Of a stretch of DNA of 64,000 bases, positions 52,380 through 64,000 are shown one piece after another. The translations under genes were made by a program, and so were the position numbers. Position 1 is the stretch's first letter; every line of letters starts with the position of its first letter. This stretch comes from Misgurnus anguillicaudatus (lineage: Eukaryota > Chordata > Actinopteri > Cypriniformes > Cobitidae): positions 10,235,501 through 10,299,500 of the forward strand of contig NC_073358.2 of the NCBI RefSeq assembly GCF_027580225.2, read 5' to 3'. The notes beneath the pieces were generated by a model. It did no database searches, had not been told where the DNA came from, and worked only from the letters and a program-made list of their open reading frames with translations.

Positions 52380-54720
52380 GACGACCGCGCGCGCGCGTGC
52401 ACACGCACACACCTGTCTTTTTCTAGAGGGGGGGGTGTGGGAGGGGGCGCCCGGGGTAGTAGGGGACTCGTGCAATACTATGGCGTTATTTCGTGTCACT
52501 CACAATGACTCCGCGAACGCATTGGCGAACCAAAAAATTGGTGTCGCCTCTCTTCTTCTGATTGGCCGGCAATACCGTCAGCGCTCTCCCTACGCTGGCC
52601 TGAGGTCAGCCGGGGACGTTAAAAAATAAATAAATGAGAAAATAGAAATGCGTAGAAAGTAAAAGGCACGGCGAGCAATCTAGCTTGTTGGTTCGCACGC
52701 TGACGAGCGGACGCGTTATCCAATGCGATTGCCCCGATGAAATTTTAAGAACTGTACTGACGTCGCCCTTAACCAATCTAAAGTCTATAAACCATCCCCG
52801 CGCACGATCCTCGTAACTGCCCCTTTGATCGAGGATGGGACGGTGGACTTCTGGGAGTTTGATTCGCGCGTATAAAAGCCAAAAGATGCGAATTACGCGC
52901 ATTAGTGCGCGTGCTTGATTCACGTTCGGAAATCGAGGCATAATACAAAACTCCTCAAGAGTGGGAATCACGAGCAATAGTTAACGGAAAACGGTGCGCT
53001 CGTCCCGTGACCCATCTTTCAGAAACTGAGGATGCACAGTATCCATGATGGTTCAAACGTAACAATCGCGCAAAGGGCAACATAGTTTCACTTTCAGAGC
53101 CACAATGGAGACGGTTTCAGCGCTCCACGCCGCGCGGATAGGGAGGGCGTGCGCCTCAACGATTGGGGTAAAGTCATGTTGAACGATTTATATCGCGACC
53201 TACGTGCTTCAAGAAAGTCCATTCTGTTCCAATCGCCAGCAGAAAGGCGTGGCCGCCCAAAATCTTCGACGAATCGTGAAAAAATGGGAGGGCGCGAGCG
53301 ATCTGCGTGATGTCCTCTCTGAAGGTAGGCTGCAGCGTGTGTTTATTGATGAGATGAAAGAAGATGGAAGTGAGAAATGAAACAAAGTAAGGGACAATAT
53401 TAATAAACTCAGTCCTTGCCGGGGAAAACCGGGAAAGCTGTGAAGCGCTGTAGCCACTGGAGAAAAAAGACCCTTAGAACAGCAGGTAAGAGAAATTGGG
53501 AGGGGGTGGGCGCTTCTACTATTTATGTTAGTCTATTTATAAGAAGTGTAATCGCTTGCATTACCCCTGATATGATATGGGAGAAAACTTAAGCGTGAAA
53601 CATATGCTCGTCTATCGCAAAAGCAAGGATTCCGCTTTTATTATAGTCAGTATTTCGCACGCAAACCACGGTGGAAGTAAAACTTAATGAAATTGTATTT
53701 GGATTGTCACTCGGGATTGTATGGTTTGTAGGGAGCCCTCTTAAACATCTGACATTAAACAAAAAGGCGCGTGGTTGTCTGAAGTGACGTCTCAGGTAAA
53801 AGGACCCTATTATTTCTTGTCTCGTCGCTCATTTTCTAATTCTTGAAAAGTTGTCGGGTTAAGGACACTTTGGATGTAGTTTTTATCAGCATTATTCTTT
53901 TCTACGCAAGTGTAAGAGGTACAACACTGAACCACTGTACAGCACGAAAAGCACAATACGACTCAAACGGAGCCGCTAGGGACTTCCCTGCTTACCACCA
54001 AAATATTTGATCGAATAAAAAAACAAGGTTTAAAGCGCGCGAGTGCTACAATCTAACATGTTCAATTTCATCACTAGACGAGATGGAAAAGAGCTGTTTG
54101 ACAAAATCCACTCGCTTATCTCAAATTTTCAGGGCTGGTGCGAATATTTTATTGACCCCGGTAGATGTGCACCGTAGCCTTTGGTTTCGGGCTAACGGAG
54201 ACGAACGTAATATTGTTCTGGATGTTGTTGTTTTACGTAGCCTATGTGTTGTACTTGTTCGGAGAAAGTACGGAGTTTGGGAGGGAGTGTATGTGGCGCT
54301 TTTACTACGTCCGTTATTTGGCATCATTAAATTGGGATACGCAAGAAGTGAGCGAAATTTCAGTCGCTTATCCGAGTGCGTAAAGAAACCGAAATAGTAG
54401 CCTAGTTTCAGGGGGGAAAGACAAATGCCCATCTGCCTCGTTTTCTAATGCGTTTTACTTACTGAATGACCTCCTTTTGACTCCGCGTCGCGAACTGCCA
54501 GCTTGTTGCCCGTAACGCACGCATTTGTAGGCTATAAGCAAACAATAAAACACACGGCCATTTTAACCCAACAAACTTAAGCTAGTTTTTAATTTTTGGA
54601 GCTACGGGGCCTTGAAGCGGCGGTCCGAGGGCAGTATTGTTATCTGTGTGTGGCACGAGACGGCGGGTATGAGAAGCGTGACATTGGCCCGTAGAGGAAC
54701 AAACGCACCAGTCGCTTGTT
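52380..54720. promoter_or_regulatory. CpG-rich promoter-like region
   Basis: Clearly richer in G, C and CpG than the rest of the window (for example the CGCGCGCG run near 52388 and dense CpG at 52620-53320). TATAAAA at 52871-52877 on the plus strand and a strong donor CAG/GTAAGA at 53485/53486 would bound a non-coding first exon of about 0.58 kb. No convincing protein start or signal peptide is visible. A neighbouring gene extending beyond the window is likely but unidentified. Confidence 0.4.
52871..52877 (+). promoter_or_regulatory. TATA box candidate
   Basis: GCGCGTATAAAAGCC in a CpG-rich setting; transcription would start near 52900 and run to the right. Confidence 0.35.
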
Positions 54721-57700
54721 CATTAATTTATCATTCACAAATGCGCGTGCAAGCTAAAGTATAATGCCGTGTTATAAAATGCCTGGCTTATATAATCTGT
54801 TTATTTATAGCGAGTGACATGGTAAAGGATGTCGTTTATGTGGGAAGATGCTCTTGACGGTGATTATGGGATGTCTGTGAGCTGGAATAAAGAAAACTTT
54901 GTTATATTGTAGCACTATATAATATAGTGTTTTTAATTGTCGTTGTTGAAGTTGGTTCGGTTGTTCTCACCTTTTATTATTTTTTTATTTGCTAACCCGA
55001 CAGTGTGTTGGCTGTGTGGCCTCTGAAGTATTATTTACTGCTGGCCTTAACTTATTGATTAAACACAACTATGTATATATACACACATGCATATTTTAAC
55101 GGTTAATCATTACTTCTCTAAGCCTTAAGGAATTTTCAAGTGAAATGTCACGGTGTATAAAATGAAAGTCGGTTGTTTTTGTTAAAGGAGGAGATTATAC
55201 AGTCTAATAAATCTGTGTTAAAGTTAACCCTGTGTGAAGCACACGTATATATTTTTGGCTTGTTTTGAACTGTTTACGAGTAGTAAGGACATGAAATTCT
55301 CTAGAGAATCAATCCCATCATAATTATTCTCACCTTAACGATAAAAAGTTTGGTATTCAGACACGTTACGTGGTTGGCAGAAGGGAATGTATAGACTTGT
55401 CGTACATTAATGTACACCTTATGTAAACCTAAAGAAAAATACATTACTCTCCAACCTTTTTGTCTTCTTTTTGCTTTTTGTGTAATTGCAATTATATATC
55501 TATGTCAAAACATTTCCCGCAGTTTTTATATTTTTTTATCACTAATTTGTAGCTGATACTGGCCTTCTATTCATATAACGCTTTTGTAAAACGTGAGGAT
55601 GTGCAGGTAAAGCAACGTCGCGTAAATTCACCGTTTATGTGCATGACAAATTGTTTTTATACACCATCAATAAAAATGGAAGCTATGGTTTAGTTTATGA
55701 AAAAAGCTGTGGGTCATATGGTAAAACCGGCGCCGTCTTGCATAAGACCTGTTGTTCCCTTTTGTGCAACTATTAAATTAAGTAAATATCGGGTTTTAAA
55801 TCGCGTATATGTATGTGTACATGTATGTTTTAAGGTTTTGAGCAGCTGTAATGGCAAGAGGACATGGTGTGCTCTCACGTTTGTGTTTTGGCTTTACCGA
55901 CCTGTAAGTTACTCTATAAGTGAGCAACTTTTATAGATGCATGTTTTATATTTGTATATGCATACAAAAGCCAAAAATAGACCTTTTAGTTTTGCTGAAT
56001 ATTTAGTGCATTACAATCACTTATAGATATTGTGAAATACAGTCTTTTAACTTTTTTCTTTCATATAATTTCAGTTGCATTTTTGTTTATAAAATTAGAT
56101 TTTTTTAAGAGACATAGACGTATGGACATATGCATGAGTCTTGAATGGCTTTATTAATATGGTATAAGGCTTTATAACTTAAACAATAAGGTATTTGTTG
56201 TTAAAGTATACGTTTAAAAATATCACATAGTTACTTTTCAAATAAATCTCACTGCTTAATTGTTTATCTGCCTTGTCAAGCACAATTATTAGTACCAGTT
56301 TTCAATATATTTCACTTTATTGTTTGTACTAAGTGGTTGCATCATATGTGCATTGTGATGTAATGTTGATAGTGTAATTATTGATCTGATGTGCATATTG
56401 ATGGTTGTTTATATAATGATCAGTAATGAGTAAACAGAGTTTACCCATTACTGTTGAAATGTAAAAAGTCTTGAACTTATTACATTTATTTACAAATTTA
56501 TGTTTTACATGCGGCCAAGACAGAGTGTACCCAACATTTGAGTTTTGTTTGTAGATGATTAATGGTATAACATAAGGGATTCATTTCGGTCCCTGACTAG
56601 ATTTTTTTGTTTTGCTTGTGATAGGTACAGTACAAATAAATATGAAACTGCTGTTATATTTAAATACGAATTTACATTTGGATTCATTATAGCTCGGTAA
56701 AAGTTAAACATGGTCAGCATATCTCGAGTCTATTTTTGGGGAGATGGAAATGATAAATGTGCCTAAAAGACAATAAATAAATCATGATCTTAGAAATATT
56801 GGGACTCGGAGATCAAAAGGGTCCATTGTGTGCTGTTTATTTTGGAAACGTCAAACCGCCTTCGAATGTAACGCTAACATGCCACAACGAGAGACATTTA
56901 AAAGAATTTGCCAGTTGGCTTTAATTTATTTCTTTGACAGAATGACGCTTTAGGAAATTAACAAATTTTAATTACAGGTGTACACAATTATATATGCCTT
57001 GTAAGAAGGTTTATCATAGCACATGCTATTCGATTGCACTGTTTACCAGGTTATACTTTTGGCTGCAGAGTTGTACTGGGGTAACTAAGTCGAATTTCAA
57101 GTATATCGTAACAATCTTGCCGGTTTAGTGGTGCCCTTCACAAATGTAATAAAATCTGAAGGCCAGAGTCTGTTAGATTCTCTGTGTGGAGTCTCAGTGC
57201 AGTTTGTGTTGTGTTTTGAAGACCAAGGGTGAACTATAAAGATAGCTGGAATTCAAACAGTGCTCCAAACAGGGAAAGGAGGCAATAAAGCGAAACCAAA
57301 TACACGTGTCTAGATTTACTACATTACCTAGATGCAAAACTGACACCAGCTATACATCACAAAACGTATGAGCATTGAAAGGCTGTACATACAGTAAAGG
57401 GCAGGGCAGGGCGCAATGTGCACACAGTATTCATTGAGGCAAATACTTTCAGGAACCGAAAAATGTTCATTCTGGCTGAGTTACATTATGGTTTCTGTTT
57501 TTCTGTTGAACTGGCATGCTTCTGGCACATGCTTTCGAAGCCTTTAATGCTTACAAAGATAGTTGGTGACATTATTAACAAGGATGGTAATGTCTTCAGT
57601 GTTACTGGCATGTGACCTTTTGGCCCTGCTTGAACATGATCATTGTAGATAGAGTGCAATATGGTAGATAACATTAACCTGCATGTGGTTAAGTTTAGTT

Positions 57701-58247
57701 GTTTGGTATCTTGAGTGTAAATTAGCTTTCATGGTTTAATGAATGACCATAAGCTAGCCAACCTTATAACAACAACAACATTACATATAGTACAATAACA
57801 CAAATTTACAACTGCTATCGTCTTTTTATGTAGATTCTGGAATGTTACCGAGCCTTGTATAACAAGACTTCCGTATTCATTCAGATTTTCTGGTTATAGC
57901 CAGTAGGAGGAGTCATTTTGCCCTGCTGTTGTTTATGTTGGTTTCTTATCATCTATGGCTTATTTATAGCCATTAAAGCGTTTGAACTATGTCAGCTATT
58001 CTTTTACTTTGGAGAATTTTTTTTTACATTAGAACTTTTGAAATAAAGCCTAATGGAAACCTATAAAAACATTGATGAGATGCAGGGTACTCTTTTTTTA
58101 ATGTTTGACTTTGTGTCTATAATAAAAAAATTGTACCCCTCTAGCTATTCCACAAGGATGAATATTTAACATTAGCTAGCATACATATAAAATATAGTTG
58201 TATATGGTGACAGGTCTGGGTTGCTTAAGGATTACGCCATTATGCAT
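54721..58247. other. non-coding stretch, no exon or transposon recognised
   Basis: AT-rich; short open frames without family resemblance. If the 52.9-kb promoter is real this would be its first intron. Confidence 0.4.
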
Positions 58248-58666
58248 TAGGGCTGGGTAAAAATATTGATTCATCAATGCATTGCAATTATTTGTTTCTC
58301 AATTCAATATCGATTCATCAAATCCTATGAATCGATTCAGCCCCTCCGGCAAGTGGCGCCGCTGTGGGCAACACTCTAGTCAGAGCGTTCAGCGTTGTAC
58401 AAGACGTGCTTTATCAAAACAGAAAGATCAAAGATGGCAAACAGCGGCACTTCTTTCAAACCTTCACCATCAACGTGATCAAACATTAGTAATACTACAC
58501 ACATTATTTAAAAATAGACTCAGGTACTTAATTGCTTTGTGTATTTACTTATTATTGAATCGATATCGAAGCAAGTAAATCAATATTGAATTTAATCGAA
58601 TCGAATTGAAGCCTCAAGAATCGAAATTGAATCGAATTGTGAAATTCCTAACAATACCCAGCCCTA
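58248..58666. mobile_element. hAT-type MITE (TAGGGCTGGGTA)
   Basis: 419 bp with ends TAGGGCTGGGTAAAAATATT and AACAATACCCAGCCCTA and a perfect 8-bp duplication TTATGCAT (58240-58247, 58667-58674). ATCGATTC/GAATCGAT motifs pair between the arms. Non-coding. Confidence 0.92.
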
Positions 58667-61600
58667 TTATGCATCGTTCTCACCCTCAGCAAATTTATTG
58701 CTGTATTTTGCAAGTTACTTTCTTTTAGGTCGCCATGAGGTGTTTTCTAACTGTGGCTGCCTTAGGAACAGTTCTGAACCGAATTGAATTTGAATCCAGA
58801 TTAAGGTGGCAGAATGTGAACTCCACTTTCCTGGGCACTCATGACTAGAGTTGTGCAGTGTGTTAGATGTTTTTCCATGTAGGCCTATATGATGCAGTTC
58901 AGTTGCTCTACATTTGCATATATTAAACATTTATTTTATGTCATGTCAATTTGTTGGACACGCCCACATTTTGATGGCCACGGGCGCTATCTCGTGCCTT
59001 TGGAAGTCAGCTGGAAGCGTCCACTGAAAATGAACGAGTTGTGTCAGTTTGTCGTTGCAGTGTGAAGACAGAGAAAGTGGAGACAGTTTTCTATATTTCT
59101 GATCTCAGAACAGTTGTATATTTGACTCTGATGAAGGTGATATAGGTTAGGAATCTGGTTTGATAAGGAAATCCAAAATGAAACGATCACACTTTTGCTA
59201 TTAAATTATTGTGTTAGCCCCCGAGAACATAGACAACATTTAGATTTTGCTCATAATTGGTTTGTAAAGTTCCGTTTTTTCTTTTTAGCGAAAGCTCGGG
59301 ATGTAATTACTCGACAATTTAATCTGAGAGATCCATCAGAATTAGTGAGCTATCCACTTTTCCTAATTGAGCTGAACATTCCCAGTCTTACCCTTAGGCT
59401 TTATCCTAGAAGAATAAATTCAGTTTTTCTTTTTTTTACCGAATGTGGAGTTCGTCCCGTTGAGCGATTTTCTCATTTTCACGCTATTTTTTAAGAATGT
59501 GCGGTTACTGTTGGTCGAACTCACCAGATCGCTTAAATCATTCGACTTTGAGACTGAATCTTTGACGCCTACAGAGTTTGACGTTCTTCTGCGTTTTATG
59601 TTTTCGTGATTCTCTAAATGGAGTGAATAGTTTTTGCTCCACAAAAAGATTTGCCTGGAGAAAAACGGCGTTCCCCACCATGGCCTTACTCTCAACGTAC
59701 GCCTCAACTGTATGCGAAATCCCGCCGAGACCCTTTGTTTTTTTGAATGCGTGCCCCTCTAAAAGTGTAAATGTGTTTCTTTGGATAGCAGCTGCCTCGG
59801 TGTTGTGAAAGAGCCTTCCTTGTGTTTACACCTTGCCGTGTGCTAACTTCTCATGAATGACCCCCAACGATGCTCTTTTTCCACTGGTAACTCATCGTGG
59901 TTTGGCTAAAGCGCTGTATATTGTTCACCTCAGATGACCTGTATAGGCACATACACACCCACTGGAGAACCAGTTTTTGCAGCCAGCGTTGGAGCTCACC
60001 TGGCAAACTGGTAACATTTACCTCCGAGTGAAGAGCTGTTTCGGCACAATGGGGATTTTCCACACTGAGAGTGCCAGCGCTCTCTGCCCGCCCTTTTGCA
60101 TACATAATTGTCAGTCATGTGTTTCAGCGTCAACTTGGTGAATCTCTCCCTTTTCCTCGAGTTTGTTGTTTATACACTTACAAGTGAGCGTAAGAAAGAA
60201 TATATTTTTGTGTCACGTAACGTAAACATGTTTGTCAAACTTGCTTTTCCAAGGTCTGTTCTTATCAAACGCGAACGAACGAAAGCCACCCGTCTGTTGT
60301 TTATAGGCACAATACAAGGCACGCAGGTTGCGGGGATCTTTTCAGCGCCTCTCTTTAAATACATAAACGAGTACACAGGCATTTCACTGATGTGAAAAAT
60401 GTATCTTGGATTCTAATAGGGAAGTTGTGTGTTTGCCAAGGTGCTCGTGTGTCCTCAGCTAACCCCGGCACCCATATGGTTTTCTACAAGTCTCAGTGAG
60501 ATCACTGCCATTTCTAAAGGAAAATATCTGGAAATGGTTTGTAAAAGGGAGATGAAAAAATCAAACCGAGGTAGTCAAAGAGTTCTCTCTCTTAGAGTTT
60601 GGCCAAATTTACTTCTTATTTGTTTACAACCGGGCGGCATCGAACGGGCCTGCCGAAAAACGAGGGAGGGAGACGCTTTTGAGTGCAGTGCTGCACTGAG
60701 AAGTAGATTGTCCTCCATTTTGGAGAACAGGGCATCTTGAAACATGTTCGGATCTGAGAAGAATTAGCCGACCCATAATCGAAACGGCCACACAAATGCG
60801 GAAAGGAGTAATAGCTATTACTACAAAGGCTGTTTAACACATTAGCACTCCACATAGTTAACAAGTCTTTATTGTTACTGGCAAGGACTCGGTTCTAAAG
60901 ACGTTTAGTGGCGTGCTGCAGAAAACAGAGGAGGATCTGGTGGGACAAATATATAATGTATCATATTTCTGGGAAGAGCGTTCCAAGCTTTTGACACACT
61001 TTAGCAACTGTCATCAAATGTACGTGAACACACAGAGAGAAAGAGAGAGAGATGCATTCCCTTTCATTCAACACAAAATTATAAAAATAAAAAATGATGG
61101 ACACGCTGAAATCGTGAATGAGCTATAAAGATGTTTCATAGCAAAACGTAAACCCTTGCAAATCGCAAAGGTCGCTATTGTGCACCAACGTAAATCTGTA
61201 TGTAAATATTTTCAACGTAATCCTCTCAGAGCCGCTTCATATCGTGCATTGCTGTATTTTAAGGTGGTTTCTCTGTGACTTGTGTCTGTTTCAGAAGGGA
61301 GGGATCTGACCTCACGTTACTGCACTGTCTCCATCCAGGTGTTGTTTATCTAATCTGTATTATGTGGCCGTTTTGGAAGGAGCTCTCGACGTTTTTATGG
61401 CTGCGTATACGAACTGGGCCAGCTTAAAGAGGACAGCTGCAGAACCGGGGGAAACATTTTCAAAAGTAGGAATGGCCTTGAAAACCGTGCACATAGGTGC
61501 ACGTACCTGTTGCCAGGACGGTTGTTGTTGCCAAGGCAATTTGGCAGAGGAGCGAAATTTCGTTCTAGCCAGTCGAACATCATTTTTGATCATTTGTAAT

Positions 61601-62513
61601 CTATAATTTGGTAACTGTATTACAAAAACAGAGCATATGGAATGATGTTAATATAGCATGAGTCATTTTGTAGTAGGCCTACACTTTGCCGGTGTTGGCA
61701 GTTGTAATTCTATAGCATTATATTTAATATCTACCAAGGGAACAGTAAGATGTGCAGTGTGTGGTAAGTCATACAAATAGCTCATCTAATTTTTTTTACC
61801 TGCAGCACTTATACTATTATTTATACGTACAAACATACTATAGCATTACATACTTTGTTTTGCAGATAATACACACCTCGATATTAACACAAAAAACGTA
61901 TAGTATGTCGAGCTTTATTTCAAGGTTCGTTCGGATTTACTTTATTCGTACAATTATTCCACTTCCTTCTCTCAACATTCAGGTAGAAAGCATTAATGAG
62001 ATTTTGTCTGTTTCTGTGTAAGTCTTTCGAAATTGCTGGCTGTCCCAACACGTTGCAATAGCAACATATTAAACGGATAGGGTCAGGTTTCCAAAGGCCT
62101 TATATTTTGACACTGGAGTTTTGGCAGACTGGGACTTCTTTATTGGAATTATTACCAAAATAATACCATTGTTGAACTATGAAAGACAAGATGGGAAGTC
62201 GAACAAATGCTTTTTTGTCAATATAATGGCAACAGATATGTACACAGCATTAGAGGATGTGCGTATATGCTAATTATGGTCACTAAAATGACTAATGATA
62301 CAGTATTAAAGTGTTATACTGCTGTGTATTTTAGGCTTTAGTCATTATATACTTTTTGGAGTTTATTATGTAGTAAGTACTGCATGTATGGCCTCGTACA
62401 CACTGCATATACATTCGATTGTCACTTCACCTTTTGATGCTTAATTGTGTTCACACACACACTTCAATCATTTACAGGAGTGACAACCGCATTCTACTAC
62501 CGAATTTACCACT
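58667..62513. other. non-coding stretch with possible conserved elements
   Basis: Less AT-rich patches at 59440-60110 and 61300-61600 contain no splice-bounded coding exon I can support. The 61360-61600 patch has balanced base composition and TTGTTGCCAAGGCAATTTGG, and could be a regulatory element. No delimited repeat. Confidence 0.3.
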
Positions 62514-62720
62514 ACACTGTAAAAAATGTCTGTAGAAATTACAGTATTAATGGCTATTACTGGCACCTAGCTGCCAGTAACTTACTGTAGATTTTACATT
62601 TATGTTATTTACTGGCAACATTTTGTTCAAAGTTAAATGAACATGAAACATTTTTTGACTTTATCTTCTACAGTAAGTTACTGGCAACCAGCTGCAAAAT
62701 TACAGCAAATTTTTTAGAGT
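62514..62720. mobile_element. CACTGTAAAAA-type MITE
   Basis: Starts ACACTGTAAAAAATGTCTGT and ends AATTTTTTAGAGTG; arms share TTACTGGCA and CAGTAACTTACTGTAGA inversely. Confidence 0.65.
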
Positions 62721-62885
62721 GGACCACAAAATGCAGGTAGTGACAAACGCATTTACAGAAACTCTGTGTAGTGTGTACAGAACTGAACTAAATAATTAGT
62801 TGCTGATGAAATATTTAAACGTGCATCATGGACATGACAGGTCTCGCTTTAAAAAAAAGTCAAGATTAGATCGGGATCTTCTGTA

Positions 62886-63762
62886 TAGGGCTGCACGATA
62901 TATCGAATCTTGATTCATACATGCGATCTTCTTTCTAAATGAAAGCGATTCACTTGCATGTACAGTATTTCCCTATATTCAGATGCTACATTTACGTGTT
63001 CACGTATTTACTTTACAACAATCCAAGATGCTTTATCAGTCAAACTTGGTCACACTCACAGTGTATAACCAAACCCTATTCATTCACCAATCAGACCCGG
63101 TCGTTTTTCTCTCTTTTCCTCATTTGCGGCGTTCCGCTGTCACTCGCGTGACGTGTAGCAAGGTGGCAGACCTAAACACATAGTTGGTTTACTTGGTGGA
63201 TTTCGAGCTGCAATTTTCACACAAAAGAGAAAAATAAATGAGCGCCATTGTGGAAAATCCTGGTGGCGACGGTGAGAGTGACAATGCAACAATATTGGTT
63301 AAAAAAAGACCTCTGTATTACTGCAACAAGTTTCCCTTCAGAAAGGGTTTTTAGCAAGGGGGGAACATTGTAACATGCCTGCGCTCCTCCCTGAAGCCTC
63401 AAAATGTTGATCGTTTAGTGTTTTTTTAAGGTTTCGGGTTTTTTAAGGTTTTCAGATTGGCCAGTTGGAGTGTACAAAAAGCACAGGTGCTATTTATTTT
63501 AATTATTTCTATTTAGTCATGTTAACATTTTATTGTTTATATTTAACAGCTTACAGTTACTCATCTTAAAGGGTCTAAAATAAGGAAAATACTTTTAAGT
63601 TCAGCAGTTTATTATAACTAAAAGTCCTGTGTAGCACATTGTTTTACTTGAGTGCAATTTTTTTTTTTTTTGAAAAAAGGAAAATCGTGTGAGAGAATCG
63701 TGATCTCATTTCTCATAGAGAAGAACTGTAATTCACATTTTAGCAAGAATTGTGCAGCCCTA
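62886..63762. mobile_element. hAT-type element with TAGGGCTGCACGAT ends
   Basis: 877 bp with ends TAGGGCTGCACGATATATCG and AAGAATTGTGCAGCCCTA. Flanks CTTCTGTA / CTTTTGTA agree at 7 of 8 positions. Shares its terminal TAGGGCTGC with the fold-back element at 574-901 but has a different interior. No transposase seen. Confidence 0.75.
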
Positions 63763-64000
63763 CTTTTGTATGCACGGTGCAGAAAATCACAGAGGTATGA
63801 GCGTTTAATTACGTGTGTTGCCAGATCTTGCACATGAAAAACAGCAAAAAAATCTATGATTAATCTAAATTATTTCCAAATGCTTTATCTTAAAGCCCAA
63901 AATATTGGGACCGCCACCTTTCCACTTTAATAACACCAAAAACTTGTTTACTTCATGAGTCAAAGCCATAAAGGCTTAAGCGCCACAACGGTACGTAAGC

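Noticed and set aside
52435..54432. Several 60-120-codon open frames in the CpG-rich region
   Set aside because: GC-rich DNA lacks stops; none shows a domain, signal peptide or supporting splice pattern.
59195..60740. Open frames of 95-103 codons on both strands
   Set aside because: Overlapping, composition-driven, without recognisable motifs or splice partners.

Overview
The window is nuclear DNA of a bony fish, most likely a cyprinid (carp, barb or zebrafish relative). It has split vertebrate genes with GT/AG introns, is AT-rich, and about a third of it is fish-type DNA transposons: Tc1, hAT, TTAA-flanked and short inverted-repeat elements. One of these is the abundant repeat starting AAAGGGATAGTTCA that is typical of cyprinids. 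There is nothing bacterial here: no operons, CRISPR arrays or prokaryotic genes.

Three genes can be assembled exon by exon. (1) 2517-9518, plus strand: the last four coding exons of a beta-1,4-galactosyltransferase, best matched to b4galt4; its 5' part lies left of the window. (2) 20250-47805, plus strand: a complete 12-exon arhgap31 (CdGAP), a Cdc42/Rac1 GTPase-activating protein. The joined frame closes at 1394 residues. The b4galt4-arhgap31 order is the same as on human 3q13.3, which supports both names. (3) 51058-49801, minus strand: a small three-exon gene for a 78-residue protein with an RIIa-like dimerisation/docking motif, tail-to-tail with arhgap31. It has a perfect RFX X-box consensus about 210 bp upstream of its start codon, which points to a ciliary or sperm-flagellar role. 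I tentatively compare it with TEX55, whose human gene is in the same neighbourhood.

Layout: 1-2516 intron of b4galt4 with two transposons; 2517-10474 b4galt4 3' half, whose last intron holds a dead Tc1 and a three-deep nest of inverted-repeat elements; 10.78-12.75 kb a GT-rich block; 12.75-19.4 kb intergenic DNA with a second dead Tc1 and several MITEs; 19.4-48.7 kb arhgap31, including an 11.9-kb first intron packed with nested elements and a 2.6-kb, 51-bp-unit minisatellite that starts about 20 bp after exon 9; 49.6-51.1 kb the small minus-strand gene; 51.2-54.7 kb a CpG-rich promoter-like region with a TATA box and a possible non-coding first exon; 54.7-64 kb DNA without recognisable exons, with three more inverted-repeat elements.

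The most informative unusual features are the small X-box/RIIa gene, the nested transposons (hAT inside hAT inside a TTAA-flanked element; TTAA inside TTAA), a two-copy element family flanked by TATA, the frame-preserving minisatellite beside exon 9, and a candidate spliced exon downstream of b4galt4. Family names are from recognition, without database searches. Exon borders rest on splice consensus, phase and recalled protein similarity.
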